16,000 nt of DNA from Gammaproteobacteria bacterium UBA3067 (GTDB lineage Bacteria > Pseudomonadota > Gammaproteobacteria > Pseudomonadales > UBA3067), in assembly GCA_002366835.1 (NCBI GenBank), contig DFBZ01000056.1, forward strand, positions 1 to 16,000. The letters run 5' to 3'. Positions within the stretch are counted from its first letter, which is position 1. Each line of letters begins with the position of its first letter. The notes beneath the pieces were generated by a model, which was not told the origin of the DNA, ran no database searches, and saw only the letters and a list, made by a program, of their open reading frames with translations. Positions 1 through 8,718 of this stretch are shown piece by piece. The position numbers and the translations under genes were made by a program.

Positions 1-1175
1 ACAACACCCGCACCAACTGTACGGCCACCTTCGCGAATCGCAAAGCGTAAACCGTCATCCATTGCGATGGGGTTGATCAGCTCTACTTTCATCTGCACAT
101 TGTCACCCGGCATAACCATTTCCACACCTTCAGGCAGCTCACACGCACCCGTTACATCGGTGGTTCGGAAATAGAACTGTGGACGATAGCCTTTAAAGAA
201 TGGCGTATGACGACCACCTTCATCTTTGCTCAATACATATACTTCGGCTTCGAACTTGGTATGAGGAGTAATACTACCCGGCGCCGCCAATACCTGACCA
301 CGCTCAACCTCTTCACGCTTGGTTCCACGCAGCAATACGCCAACGTTTTCCCCTGCACGACCTTCGTCAAGCAGCTTGCGAAACATTTCTACACCTGTAC
401 AGGTGGTTTTAGTTGTTTCTTTAATTCCAACAATCTCGATTTCGTCACCAACTGTGACGATTCCGCGCTCCACTCGACCCGTTACTACCGTTCCACGACC
501 AGAGATGGAAAAAACATCTTCAATTGGCAGTAGGAATGGCTGATCGACTGCTCGCTCTGGCTGAGGAATGTAGCTATCCAGAGTCTCAACCAGCTCTTGC
601 ACTGACGGCATGCCTAATGGGCCTGTATCGCCTTCTAAGGCTTTAAGCGCGGAACCTTTAATAATAGGCGTGTCGTCGCCAGGAAATTCATACAGGTCAA
701 GCAGCTCGCGCACTTCCATTTCAACCAGCTCAAGCAGCTCTTCATCGTCAACCATGTCACACTTGTTAAGGAACACAACGATGTATGGTACGCCTACTTG
801 ACGAGAAAGAAGGATGTGCTCACGTGTTTGAGGCATGGGGCCATCAGCAGCGGAACAAACTAAAATTGCACCGTCCATCTGCGCTGCACCTGTGATCATG
901 TTTTTCACATAATCAGCGTGTCCTGGGCAGTCTACGTGGGCATAGTGACGCTCTGGGGAATCATACTCAACGTGAGAGGTCGCAATAGTAATGCCGCGCT
1001 CTCTTTCTTCTGGCGCATTATCGATCCCATCAAAGGCAACCGCTTCACCGCCGCCCCAGAGTTCTGCACAGACGCGGGTAAGCGCCGCTGTCAGCGTTGT
1101 TTTACCGTGATCTACGTGACCAATGGTCCCCACATTTACGTGGGGTTTATTTCTTTCAAATTTTTCCTTTGACAT
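1..1175 (-). CDS. tuf: Elongation factor Tu, 3' end cut by window edge
   Basis: EF-Tu is the GTPase that delivers aminoacyl-tRNA to the ribosomal A site in the cytoplasm. The reading frame begins at ATG 1173-1175 (protein MSKEKFERNKPHVNVG) and stays open to base 1, giving 391 codons plus two bases. The visible end is GGRTVGAGV, so by comparison with E. coli (394 residues) only about five residues are missing. The G-domain motifs are intact: GHVDHGKT at residues 19-26, RGITI at about 60-64, DCPGH at 82-86 and NKCD at about 140. Domains 2 and 3 follow, including GRGTVVTGRVERG and the GGRTVGAGV end. A GAGG Shine-Dalgarno lies 9 nt upstream, in the 26-nt gap after fusA. By position this is the str-operon copy (tufA type). 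Gammaproteobacteria often carry a second tuf elsewhere, which cannot be seen here. Identity is certain; only the last codons are unseen. Confidence 0.98.
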   Translation of the reverse strand, partial: MSKEKFERNKPHVNVGTIGHVDHGKTTLTAALTRVCAELWGGGEAVAFDGIDNAPEERERGITIATSHVEYDSPERHYAHVDCPGHADYVKNMITGAAQMDGAILVCSAADGPMPQTREHILLSRQVGVPYIVVFLNKCDMVDDEELLELVEMEVRELLDLYEFPGDDTPIIKGSALKALEGDTGPLGMPSVQELVETLDSYIPQPERAVDQPFLLPIEDVFSISGRGTVVTGRVERGIVTVGDEIEIVGIKETTKTTCTGVEMFRKLLDEGRAGENVGVLLRGTKREEVERGQVLAAPGSITPHTKFEAEVYVLSKDEGGRHTPFFKGYRPQFYFRTTDVTGACELPEGVEMVMPGDNVQMKVELINPIAMDDGLRFAIREGGRTVGAGV

Positions 1176-1201
1176 GAATTCAAACCTCGAAAGTTAAATC
1201 A

Positions 1202-3298
1202 CTAAGACTGGTTTTTTATTGCTTCAGCAATACTTGCTGGAACTTCCAGATACTTTAAAAACTCCATGGAGTATGCAGCTCGCCCCTGGGACATTCCGCG
1301 CACTGTGGTCGCATAGCCAAACATTTCCGCCAGCGGCACTTCCGCCCGAACGATCTTACCGGAAGGAATATCTTCCATGCCCTGAACCATACCGCGTCGT
1401 CGGTTCAAGTCTCCGATAATATCACCCATATAATCTTCAGGTGTAACGACTTCCACTTTCATAACAGGCTCTAACAATACTGCCCCAGCCTCTACCGCGC
1501 CCTTTTTAAAGGCCATCGCAGCAGCCATGCGGAAGGCATTTTCATTTGAATCCACATCATGATAGGAACCATCGAAAAGTGCAGCTTTTACATCTATAAC
1601 CGGGTAACCCGCCACAACACCGTTAGCCATCTGTTCCTGAATACCCTTATCAACGGCATTAAAGTATTCCCTTGGAACGGAGCCCCCAACGATTTCTGAC
1701 TTAAAGCTATAGCCTTCGCTCTCATCAACAGGCTCGATGCGAAGCCAAACATGACCATACTGGCCGCGCCCACCACTCTGCTTAACAAACTTACCTTCGA
1801 CTTCAACAGGCTTTCTGATGGTTTCTCGGTATGCCACCTGGGGCTTACCGATATTCGCCTCTACACCAAACTCTCGCCGCATCCGATCAACAAGGATATC
1901 CAGATGCAATTCACCCATCCCAGAAATAATGGTCTGCCCTGATTCTTCATCCGAAGTAACACGAAAAGAAGGATCTTCTTGAGCCAAGCGCCCCAGGGCT
2001 ATACCCATTTTTTCTTGGTCAGCCTTTGTTTTAGGCTCAACTGCGACAGAGATAACTGGTTCAGGGAAGTCCATCCGCTCAAGCGTTATCACTTCACCCA
2101 AATCGCAAAGCGTATCTCCAGTCGTTACTTCCTTCAAGCCTACCGCGGCAGCGATATCGCCTGCGCGAACCTCTTTAATTTCTTCGCGCGAGTTTGCATG
2201 CATCTGCAAGATACGGCCGATGCGCTCCTTCTTACCCTTTACCGGGTTATAGACCGCATCACCAGACTTAAGAACGCCAGAGTAAACGCGAAAAAACGTC
2301 AACGAGCCAACAAATGGGTCCGTGGCAATTTTAAACGCCAAGGCTGCAAAGGGCTCCTCGTCAGATGACTCTCGCACTGCAGGAGTTTCATCGGCATCGT
2401 CCAAAACGCCCGCGATAGCCTCAACTTCAGTTGGGCAAGGAAGGTATTCGATAACAGCATCGAGCACCGCTTGAACACCCTTATTTTTGAAAGCGGAACC
2501 ACAAAGCGCTAAAACAATTTCGTTATTAATAACACGCTGCCTCAAGCCCAACTTGATCTCTTCTACTGAGAGCTCACCTTCTTCAAGGTATTTAGTCATT
2601 AGCTCATCATTAGACTCAGCCGCCGCCTCGACCATAGCTTCTCTATACTCGTCCGCCATGGACTGAAGCTCTTCCGGAATTTCAGCCAAGTCATAGGTCA
2701 TGCCTTGGTCAGATTCATTCCAATAAATCGCTTTCATGCGAATTAGGTCAATAACACCCTTAAACTCGTCCTCAGCACCAATATTCAGCTGAACCGGAAC
2801 GACCGTTGCGCCCAAGCGCTCTTTGATTTGATCAACTACACGTACGAAATCAGCACCTGCTCGATCCATCTTGTTTACAAAAACGATACGCGGCACGTTG
2901 TATCGATTCGCCTGACGCCATACTGTCTCTGACTGAGGCTCTACTCCAGAGCTCCCGCAAAACACCACCACAGCACCATCAAGAACTCGCAGTGAGCGCT
3001 CTACTTCAATGGTGAAATCAACGTGACCCGGCGTGTCTATGATGTTCACGCGGTGCTCGTCGAACTGGCGATCCATTCCGGACCAGAAACAGGTAGTGGC
3101 AGCCGAAGTAATTGTTATACCTCGCTCCTGCTCCTGCTCCATCCAATCCATCGTAGCCGCGCCATCATGCACCTCACCGATTTTATGGGAGACACCTGTA
3201 TAAAACAAAACGCGCTCTGTTGTGGTGGTTTTACCAGCATCAACGTGGGCACAAATACCGATATTACGGTAGCGATTTAAAGGGGTTTTACGGGCCAC
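1202..3298 (-). CDS. fusA: Elongation factor G
   Basis: EF-G is the GTPase that drives tRNA-mRNA translocation and, with the ribosome recycling factor, splits ribosomes after termination. The product is 698 residues, close to the E. coli length (704). Motifs are AHVDAGKT (17-24), RGITI (59-63), DTPGH (88-92) and NKMD (142-145). The later domains are clear, with GMGELHLDI and the domain IV/V segment GYPVIDVKAALFDGSYHDVD. The start codon is GTG (plus-strand cac at 3296-3298). It is supported by GAGG followed by exactly eight A's, and by the canonical N-terminus MARKTPLNRYRNIGICAH. The gap is 48 nt after rpsG and 26 nt before tuf, so co-transcription from the str promoter is expected. It is the fusidic acid target; I did not assess resistance residues. 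The stop is TAG. Confidence 0.98.
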   Translation of the reverse strand: MARKTPLNRYRNIGICAHVDAGKTTTTERVLFYTGVSHKIGEVHDGAATMDWMEQEQERGITITSAATTCFWSGMDRQFDEHRVNIIDTPGHVDFTIEVERSLRVLDGAVVVFCGSSGVEPQSETVWRQANRYNVPRIVFVNKMDRAGADFVRVVDQIKERLGATVVPVQLNIGAEDEFKGVIDLIRMKAIYWNESDQGMTYDLAEIPEELQSMADEYREAMVEAAAESNDELMTKYLEEGELSVEEIKLGLRQRVINNEIVLALCGSAFKNKGVQAVLDAVIEYLPCPTEVEAIAGVLDDADETPAVRESSDEEPFAALAFKIATDPFVGSLTFFRVYSGVLKSGDAVYNPVKGKKERIGRILQMHANSREEIKEVRAGDIAAAVGLKEVTTGDTLCDLGEVITLERMDFPEPVISVAVEPKTKADQEKMGIALGRLAQEDPSFRVTSDEESGQTIISGMGELHLDILVDRMRREFGVEANIGKPQVAYRETIRKPVEVEGKFVKQSGGRGQYGHVWLRIEPVDESEGYSFKSEIVGGSVPREYFNAVDKGIQEQMANGVVAGYPVIDVKAALFDGSYHDVDSNENAFRMAAAMAFKKGAVEAGAVLLEPVMKVEVVTPEDYMGDIIGDLNRRRGMVQGMEDIPSGKIVRAEVPLAEMFGYATTVRGMSQGRAAYSMEFLKYLEVPASIAEAIKNQS

Positions 3299-3346
3299 TT
3301 TTTTTTCCTCAATTCAAGGCATAGGTAGTCAAAAAATAGATTAAAA

Positions 3347-3817
3347 TTAAAATCGGTAATGAGAAAACGCTTTGTTCGCTTCTGCCATGCGATGAACGTC
3401 TTCGCGCTTTTTAACTGCAGCGCCCTTTCCTTCTACCGCATCCATCAACTCACCAGCTAAGCGCTGCACCATTGACTTCTCTCCACGCAGGCGGGAGCAG
3501 TCAACTATCCAGCGCATCGCCAAGGCTACTCTTCGCGAAGGACGCACCTCTACTGGCACTTGATAAGTGGCCCCGCCAACACGACGGGACTTAACTTCCA
3601 CCATCGGCTGCACGGCTTCTAGTGCTTTTTCAAAAATCTCGACGGGATTTTCTTTGGTTTTTTCGGCAATAATATCCAAGGCACCATAAACAATTTTTTC
3701 AGCAACTGATTTTTTACCGCTGATCATCAACTGGTTCATGAATTTTGCAAGTACCTGATTTCCGAATTTGGGATCAGGCAATATTTCACGTTTGGCAACA
3801 ACTCTTCTTCTAGGCAT
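3347..3817 (-). CDS. rpsG: 30S ribosomal protein S7
   Basis: S7 is a primary assembly protein of the 30S head. It binds the 3' major domain of 16S rRNA and lines the E site. The product is 156 residues, the common bacterial length and shorter than the extended E. coli K-12 form. It begins MPRRRVVAKREILPDPKFG and contains the conserved MNQLMISGKKSVAEKIVYGA region and the RRVGGATYQVPVEVRPSRR hairpin at about 77-95. It ends SHYRF. The ATG is preceded by a purine-rich run (GAAGAGAGAGAG) rather than a sharp GGAGG. It is third from the end of the str operon, between rpsL and fusA. In E. coli, S7 represses its own mRNA by binding the rpsL-rpsG spacer; see the separate entry for the matching spacer here. 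Confidence 0.98.
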   Translation of the reverse strand: MPRRRVVAKREILPDPKFGNQVLAKFMNQLMISGKKSVAEKIVYGALDIIAEKTKENPVEIFEKALEAVQPMVEVKSRRVGGATYQVPVEVRPSRRVALAMRWIVDCSRLRGEKSMVQRLAGELMDAVEGKGAAVKKREDVHRMAEANKAFSHYRF

Positions 3818-3907
3818 AACTCTCTCTCTTCAGGTTCGCCTGAAACTCCCGCTCCACAACTGAAGGGCAGCGCTCAGCCTTACTAGTCTAAAACAAGTAA
3901 AATTAAA
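3818..3907 (-). promoter_or_regulatory. rpsL-rpsG spacer, candidate S7 autoregulatory site
   Basis: This 90-nt spacer is long for neighbouring ribosomal protein genes. On the minus strand it carries a perfect hairpin, TTCAGG-CGAA-CCTGAA (plus 3829-3844), whose 3' arm runs straight into the purine-rich ribosome binding site of rpsG. A shorter CTGA/TCAG pairing lies upstream of it. In E. coli, S7 binds the equivalent spacer and couples or represses rpsG translation. That function is known there; its assignment here rests on position and the hairpin only. I did not find a sequence match to the E. coli site. Confidence 0.45.
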
Positions 3908-4282
3908 TTAGGATTTAGGTTTTTTAGCGCCGTATTTTGAACGGCCTTGCTTACGGTCGGCAACACCCGAAGTATCTAATGTACCTCGTACCGTATGATA
4001 ACGAACACCAGGCAAATCTTTCACACGACCACCCCGAATCAGCACTACAGAGTGCTCCTGTAGGTTGTGTCCTTCGCCCCCAATATAGGAGGATACTTCA
4101 TAGCCATTGGTTAAACGCACTCGACATACTTTACGTAATGCAGAGTTTGGCTTCTTAGGGGTTGTTGTATAGACCCTGGTACAAACCCCTCTTCTCTGAG
4201 GACAAGCCTGCAGTGCGGGCACATCACTCTTGGCCCGCTTCAGCTTACGCGGCTTGCGAACCAATTGATTAATGGTTGACAT
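3908..4282 (-). CDS. rpsL: 30S ribosomal protein S12
   Basis: S12 sits at the decoding centre of the 30S subunit and controls tRNA selection accuracy. The product is 124 residues, the standard size, with the invariant TTTPKKPNSALRKVCRVRL block (39-57) and GGRVKDLPGVRYHTVRG (84-100). Lys43 and Lys88, equivalent to E. coli mature Lys42 and Lys87 where streptomycin-resistance changes fall, are both lysine, so the sequence is the sensitive type. Asp89, the residue methylthiolated by RimO in E. coli, is present. The ATG at 4280-4282 has a GGAG Shine-Dalgarno 9 nt upstream. It is the first gene of the str operon, and the consensus promoter lies within the 130 nt between it and rpoC. Confidence 0.98.
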   Translation of the reverse strand: MSTINQLVRKPRKLKRAKSDVPALQACPQRRGVCTRVYTTTPKKPNSALRKVCRVRLTNGYEVSSYIGGEGHNLQEHSVVLIRGGRVKDLPGVRYHTVRGTLDTSGVADRKQGRSKYGAKKPKS

Positions 4283-4309
4283 CGAACTTTACTCCGAAAA
4301 TTTTTAATT

Positions 4310-4330
4310 GATATTACAAAACCCAATATC
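4310..4330 (-). other. Small hairpin in rpsL 5' untranslated region
   Basis: On the minus strand, GATATT and AATATC form a perfect 6-bp inverted repeat around a 9-nt loop. It lies between the predicted transcription start (about 4344) and the rpsL Shine-Dalgarno at 4292-4295. It is AU-rich and weak, so it may be incidental. No T-run suited to termination follows it. Confidence 0.3.
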
Positions 4331-4343
4331 CCGTCGATAAAGG

Positions 4344-4379
4344 ATGCGGAATTCTATAGATGCACCCCGGCCAAGTCAA
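4344..4379 (-). promoter_or_regulatory. Sigma-70 promoter of the str operon (rpsL)
   Basis: On the minus strand, TTGACT (plus 4374-4379) and TAGAAT (plus 4351-4356) are separated by exactly 17 nt. Each hexamer matches its consensus at five of six positions. The predicted start is near 4344, leaving about 61 nt of 5' untranslated sequence before the rpsL ATG. The position, upstream of rpsL and downstream of rpoC, matches the known str-operon promoter of E. coli. It is the only near-consensus promoter I found in the window. Confidence 0.8.
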
Positions 4380-4405
4380 GCAGCACCTTAGCCAGGCATG
4401 CATCT
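4358..4405 (-). terminator. Imperfect hairpin after rpoC, overlapping the str promoter
   Basis: Just after the rpoC stop the minus strand can fold as AGATGCA, then GGCTAAG, an 11-nt loop, then CTTGGCC and TGCATCT. The outer arm is 7 bp (plus 4399-4405 with 4358-4364). The inner arm is 7 bp with one G-T pair (4387-4393 with 4369-4375). A short internal loop separates the arms. No T-tract follows, so this is not a standard intrinsic terminator and may only slow polymerase or stabilise the rpoC 3' end. The -35 element and spacer of the str promoter lie inside it. Confidence 0.35.
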
Positions 4406-4412
4406 AACGGGG

Positions 4413-7400
4413 CTATTCTTTGTCTGACGAGTTTAATGCTTCGCTTAGTGCGTCACTTACAGACTGATCCACTTCAGCGCTTAACTCCTGAGGCTCCTCC
4501 AACAAAGCAGATGCCCCTCCTAGCTCGCGCATTTCTCGTCGTTTTTTATGATAAGCGTAGCCCGTACCCGCTGGAATCAAGCGACCAACAACAACGTTTT
4601 CCTTAAGACCGCGCAAGTCATCCATTTTTCCGGTCACCGCAGCTTCGGTAAGAACTCGCGTTGTTTCCTGAAAAGAAGCAGCAGAAATAAAGGATTCGGT
4701 TGCCAAAGAAGCTTTGGTAATGCCAAGCAACAATCGATCGAATTTGGCCGAGATTTTACCCGCTTTTTCAAGCTGCTCGTTAGCAGTGAGAATACGCGAA
4801 TATTCCACTTGCTCACCCTTAATAAAGCGCGAATCACCAGACTCGGTAACCTCTACTTTACGAAGCATTTGCCTAACGATAACCTCAATATGCTTATCGT
4901 TTATCTTTACGCCCTGTAAGCGGTACACGTCTTGCACTTCATTTACGACATAATTTGCAAGGGCACTTACGCCCAAAAGACGCAAGATATCATGAGGACT
5001 CGGAGGGCCTTCAGAAATAACCTCCCCCTTCTCTACACTTTCACCTTCGTAAACTCCGATATGGCGCCACTTATGAATCAACTCTTCATAAGCCTCACCA
5101 TCAGTACCAGCCAGCATCAGGCGGCGCTTGCCCTTGGTTTCTTTACCAAAACCAACCATGCCACTGATTTCCGCGAGGATTGCAGGCTCTTTTGGCTTAC
5201 GCGCCTCAAACAAGTCAGCAACCCGCGGCAGACCACCCGTAATATCGCGGGTTTTTGAACTTTCTTGTGGAATACGGGCAACTACATCACCGACTCCTAT
5301 CTCTCCGCCGTCTATCAGGCTGGTTAACGCGCCAGAGGGCAGGAAGTATTGAACCGGCGTATCGGTTTCTCCTTGGCAAACCAAATTACCCTCACCGTCA
5401 AGCAAGCGCACACAAGGCCTTAAATCCTTTGCCGCTGCTGGCCGCTCGGTGGGGTCAATCACTACAATATTGGTCAAGCCCGTTAGTTCGTCAGTCTGAT
5501 GGGTTACAGTAATGCCATCATCCATGTCAGAAAACTGGATCTGCCCCGATGCTTCCGAAACGATAGGGTGCGTATGAGGATCCCAGGTTGCAACAATCTG
5601 ACCACCGTCAATTGCCTCACCTTCCTTCACGCTAATAACCGCGCCATAGGGGATTTTATATCGCTCACGCTCTCTACCGCGCTCATCGGCTACAGCCAGT
5701 TCACCCGAACGAGAAACGGCCACGAGATGTCCAGACTTCTTCTCTACCGTTTTAATGTTATGAAGACGGGTGACACCGCTATTCTTTATTTGCACGTTAC
5801 TGGCAGCCGACGCCCTGGATGCCGCCCCACCAATATGAAAGGTCCGCATTGTCAGCTGTGTACCCGGCTCACCAATAGACTGAGCAGCAATTACACCAAT
5901 TGCCTCACCAGAGTTAACCAGGTGCCCACGCGCCAGATCTCGACCGTAACACAAAGAACACACGCCATAACGGGTGCTACAGGTAATTGGAGAGCGAACG
6001 ATCACCTCATCGACGTTCATTTGCTCAAGTCGATCAACCCACTGCTCATCAAGGAAGGTACCCGCCTCAACGGCGATTTCTTTTTCATTTCCGGGGAGCG
6101 GTACATCCACCGCCACAACTCGACCCAGAACTCGTTCTCTTAGCGGCTCGACTACGTCTCCGCCTTCAATCAGAGGGGTCATCAATAAACCTTCAGAGGT
6201 TCCGCAGTCAGGATTAGTTATCACAAGATCCTGAGCAACATCTACCAATCGGCGTGTAAGGTAACCAGAGTTCGCAGTTTTCAAGGCGGTATCAGCCAAA
6301 CCTTTTCGCGCACCGTGAGTCGATATAAAGTACTGCAGTACCGACAGGCCTTCTCGGAAATTCGCAGTGATAGGTGTTTCGATGATAGAGCCATCCGGTT
6401 TTGCCATCAAACCCCGCATTCCCGCCAACTGACGTATCTGCGCAGCCGAACCCCTCGCCCCGGAGTCAGCCATAATATACACCGAATTAAAGGATTGCTG
6501 CTCCGCGTCGGCGCCGTCCTTGTCCTTCACTGTTTCGGTACCTAAGCCATCCATCATCGCTTTGGCAACGCGGTCGTTTGTACGAGACCAGATATCAACT
6601 ACTTTGTTATATCTCTCACCGGCAGTTACCAGCCCAGAGTCATACTGCTCCTGAATTTCCTTCACTTCTGCCTCGGCAGCACCGATGATTTCTTTTTTAG
6701 CATCGGGGATCACCAAGTCATTAATACCAATAGAGGCGCCTGATAACGTCGCCTGCTCAAAACCGAGATACATCAAACGGTCGGCAAAAATAACCGTTGA
6801 TTTAAGGCCCAGCTGACGATAACACGCGTTAATTAAACGAGAGATAGCCTTCTTGGTCAAAGCCTGGTTAACCAGGTCATAGGACAAACCTTCTGGCACG
6901 ATACTCCAAAGCATCGCTCGTCCAGCGGTAGTCTCTACAATTCTCGAACGTTTCTCATGCGTATAGTCTTCTTTCTCCACCGTATCTTTGATTCGAACTT
7001 TAATGCGGGAATGAAGCGCTACTTTTTCACCGGTATAGGCGCGAAGTACTTCTTCAATACCTGAGAAGATAAAACCTTCGCCAAGCGCATTAATCCGGTC
7101 GCGAGTCATGTAGTACAAACCCAGAACCACGTCTTGAGAGGGGACAATAATAGGCTCGCCGCTTGCTGGCGACAGGATGTTATTCGTCGACATCATAAGC
7201 GTGCGAGCTTCGACCTGCGCCTCTATGGTCAATGGCACGTGTACCGCCATTTGATCACCGTCAAAGTCAGCGTTATAAGCCGCACATACCAAGGGGTGGA
7301 GCTGTATCGCTTTACCTTCAATTAATACTGGCTCAAAGGCCTGAATGCCCAAGCGATGCAGAGTTGGTGCACGGTTCAGGAGTATAGGGTGCTCCCGGAT

Positions 7401-8645
7401 CACATCGGCCAAGATATCCCATACTTCTGTAGTTTCCCGCTCAACCATCTTTTTGGCGGCTTTAATGGTTGTAGCTAAACCACGACCTTCCAGCTTGCTA
7501 AAAATATAGGGCTTGAACAGCTCAAGAGCCATCTTTTTAGGCAGGCCGCACTGGTGCAGCTTAAGTGTCGGCCCAACCACAATAACGGAACGACCAGAGT
7601 AATCCACTCGCTTACCAAGCAAGTTTTGACGGAAACGCCCCTGCTTACCTTTGATCAATTCTGCGAGGGATTTAAGGGGCCGCTTATTAGTACCGGTTAT
7701 TGCGCGACCGCGTCGACCATTATCAAGCAGCGCATCAACAGACTCCTGAAGCATACGTTTTTCATTACGTACAATAATATCCGGCGCATTCAGATCAAGC
7801 AGACGCTTAAGCCTGTTATTTCTATTGATTACCCGACGATAAAGGTCATTCAGATCAGACGTTGCAAAACGTCCGCCATCAAGTGGCACAAGGGGACGTA
7901 AATCCGGTGGCAGCACAGGTAAAACCGTTAATACCATCCACTCTGGCTTATTACCCGATTCAATAAACGCCTCTAGCAGCTTCAATCTTTTGGCGTATTT
8001 TTTAATTTTTGTTTCAGAAGAGGTGTTTGGGATTTCTTCCCGAATATGCGCAGCCTCTGCATCAAGATCAAGGTCTAGCAATAAAGCCTGTACGGCTTCG
8101 GCACCCATACGCGCATCAAATTCATCACCAAACTCTTCCAGTGCATCATAGTACTGCTCATCGGTCAGTAACTGATTGCGCTCCAGAGTCGTCATACCCG
8201 GATCGACCACAACAAATGACTCGAAATACAATACGCGCTCTATATCACGCAAAGTCATATCAAGCAGCAAACCAATGCGGGATGGCAATGACTTGAGAAA
8301 CCAAATATGGGCAACGGGACAAGCTAGCTCAATGTGGCCCATTCGCTCACGGCGCACCTTGGCGAGTGCGACTTCAACACCACACTTTTCACAAATAACC
8401 CCACGGTGCTTTAATCGCTTGTATTTCCCGCACAAGCACTCAAAGTCCTTTACAGGGCCAAAAATTTTGGCGCAAAACAGGCCATCCCGCTCCGGCTTAA
8501 AGGTACGGTAATTGATGGTTTCAGGCTTCTTAACTTCTCCGTAGGACCATGATCGGATAAGTTGTGGCGAAGCCAATCCAACCCTTATTTTATCAAACTC
8601 TTCTACCTGTCCTTGAGATTTGAGTAAATTGAGTAGGTCTTTCAA
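4413..8645 (-). CDS. rpoC: RNA polymerase beta' subunit
   Basis: Beta' is the catalytic subunit that, with beta, forms the active-site cleft of RNA polymerase. I place the start at TTG 8643-8645, giving MKDLLNLLKSQGQ and 1410 residues (E. coli 1407). The alternative TTG two codons upstream (8649-8651) directly abuts the GGAGGA Shine-Dalgarno and leaves no spacing; the chosen one has 6 nt. With this start the first zinc-site cysteines fall at 70, 72, 85 and 88, and the catalytic NADFDGDQ aspartates at 460, 462 and 464, exactly as in E. coli. The second zinc site is visible as DCGTSEG and then CSTRYGVCSLC. The trigger-loop region around TRRLVDVAQDLV and the C-terminal ITKASLATESFISAASFQETTRVLTEAA are intact. 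The gap after rpoB is 73 nt. The stop is TAG, followed by the str promoter region. Confidence 0.97.
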   Translation of the reverse strand: MKDLLNLLKSQGQVEEFDKIRVGLASPQLIRSWSYGEVKKPETINYRTFKPERDGLFCAKIFGPVKDFECLCGKYKRLKHRGVICEKCGVEVALAKVRRERMGHIELACPVAHIWFLKSLPSRIGLLLDMTLRDIERVLYFESFVVVDPGMTTLERNQLLTDEQYYDALEEFGDEFDARMGAEAVQALLLDLDLDAEAAHIREEIPNTSSETKIKKYAKRLKLLEAFIESGNKPEWMVLTVLPVLPPDLRPLVPLDGGRFATSDLNDLYRRVINRNNRLKRLLDLNAPDIIVRNEKRMLQESVDALLDNGRRGRAITGTNKRPLKSLAELIKGKQGRFRQNLLGKRVDYSGRSVIVVGPTLKLHQCGLPKKMALELFKPYIFSKLEGRGLATTIKAAKKMVERETTEVWDILADVIREHPILLNRAPTLHRLGIQAFEPVLIEGKAIQLHPLVCAAYNADFDGDQMAVHVPLTIEAQVEARTLMMSTNNILSPASGEPIIVPSQDVVLGLYYMTRDRINALGEGFIFSGIEEVLRAYTGEKVALHSRIKVRIKDTVEKEDYTHEKRSRIVETTAGRAMLWSIVPEGLSYDLVNQALTKKAISRLINACYRQLGLKSTVIFADRLMYLGFEQATLSGASIGINDLVIPDAKKEIIGAAEAEVKEIQEQYDSGLVTAGERYNKVVDIWSRTNDRVAKAMMDGLGTETVKDKDGADAEQQSFNSVYIMADSGARGSAAQIRQLAGMRGLMAKPDGSIIETPITANFREGLSVLQYFISTHGARKGLADTALKTANSGYLTRRLVDVAQDLVITNPDCGTSEGLLMTPLIEGGDVVEPLRERVLGRVVAVDVPLPGNEKEIAVEAGTFLDEQWVDRLEQMNVDEVIVRSPITCSTRYGVCSLCYGRDLARGHLVNSGEAIGVIAAQSIGEPGTQLTMRTFHIGGAASRASAASNVQIKNSGVTRLHNIKTVEKKSGHLVAVSRSGELAVADERGRERERYKIPYGAVISVKEGEAIDGGQIVATWDPHTHPIVSEASGQIQFSDMDDGITVTHQTDELTGLTNIVVIDPTERPAAAKDLRPCVRLLDGEGNLVCQGETDTPVQYFLPSGALTSLIDGGEIGVGDVVARIPQESSKTRDITGGLPRVADLFEARKPKEPAILAEISGMVGFGKETKGKRRLMLAGTDGEAYEELIHKWRHIGVYEGESVEKGEVISEGPPSPHDILRLLGVSALANYVVNEVQDVYRLQGVKINDKHIEVIVRQMLRKVEVTESGDSRFIKGEQVEYSRILTANEQLEKAGKISAKFDRLLLGITKASLATESFISAASFQETTRVLTEAAVTGKMDDLRGLKENVVVGRLIPAGTGYAYHKKRREMRELGGASALLEEPQELSAEVDQSVSDALSEALNSSDKE

Positions 8646-8651
8646 GGCCAA

Positions 8652-8657
8652 TCCTCC
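8652..8657 (-). promoter_or_regulatory. Shine-Dalgarno that fixes the rpoC start
   Basis: The minus-strand GGAGGA is followed by TTGGCC and then TTG AAA GAC. A TTG touching the GGAGGA cannot be a normal start, whereas the second TTG, 6 nt downstream, fits well. The second TTG also gives the family's usual MKDLL N-terminus. Confidence 0.85.
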
Positions 8658-8718
8658 AAGATAAATCTTTTATTTAAGCTGCTGCAGCCGTGTATGTTCT
8701 TTTCAAAAAGCCGCTAAG

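Noticed and set aside
5499..6143. 214-codon plus-strand open frame opposite rpoC
   Set aside because: It is a shadow of the beta' coding sequence with no family resemblance and no promoter or ribosome binding site context.
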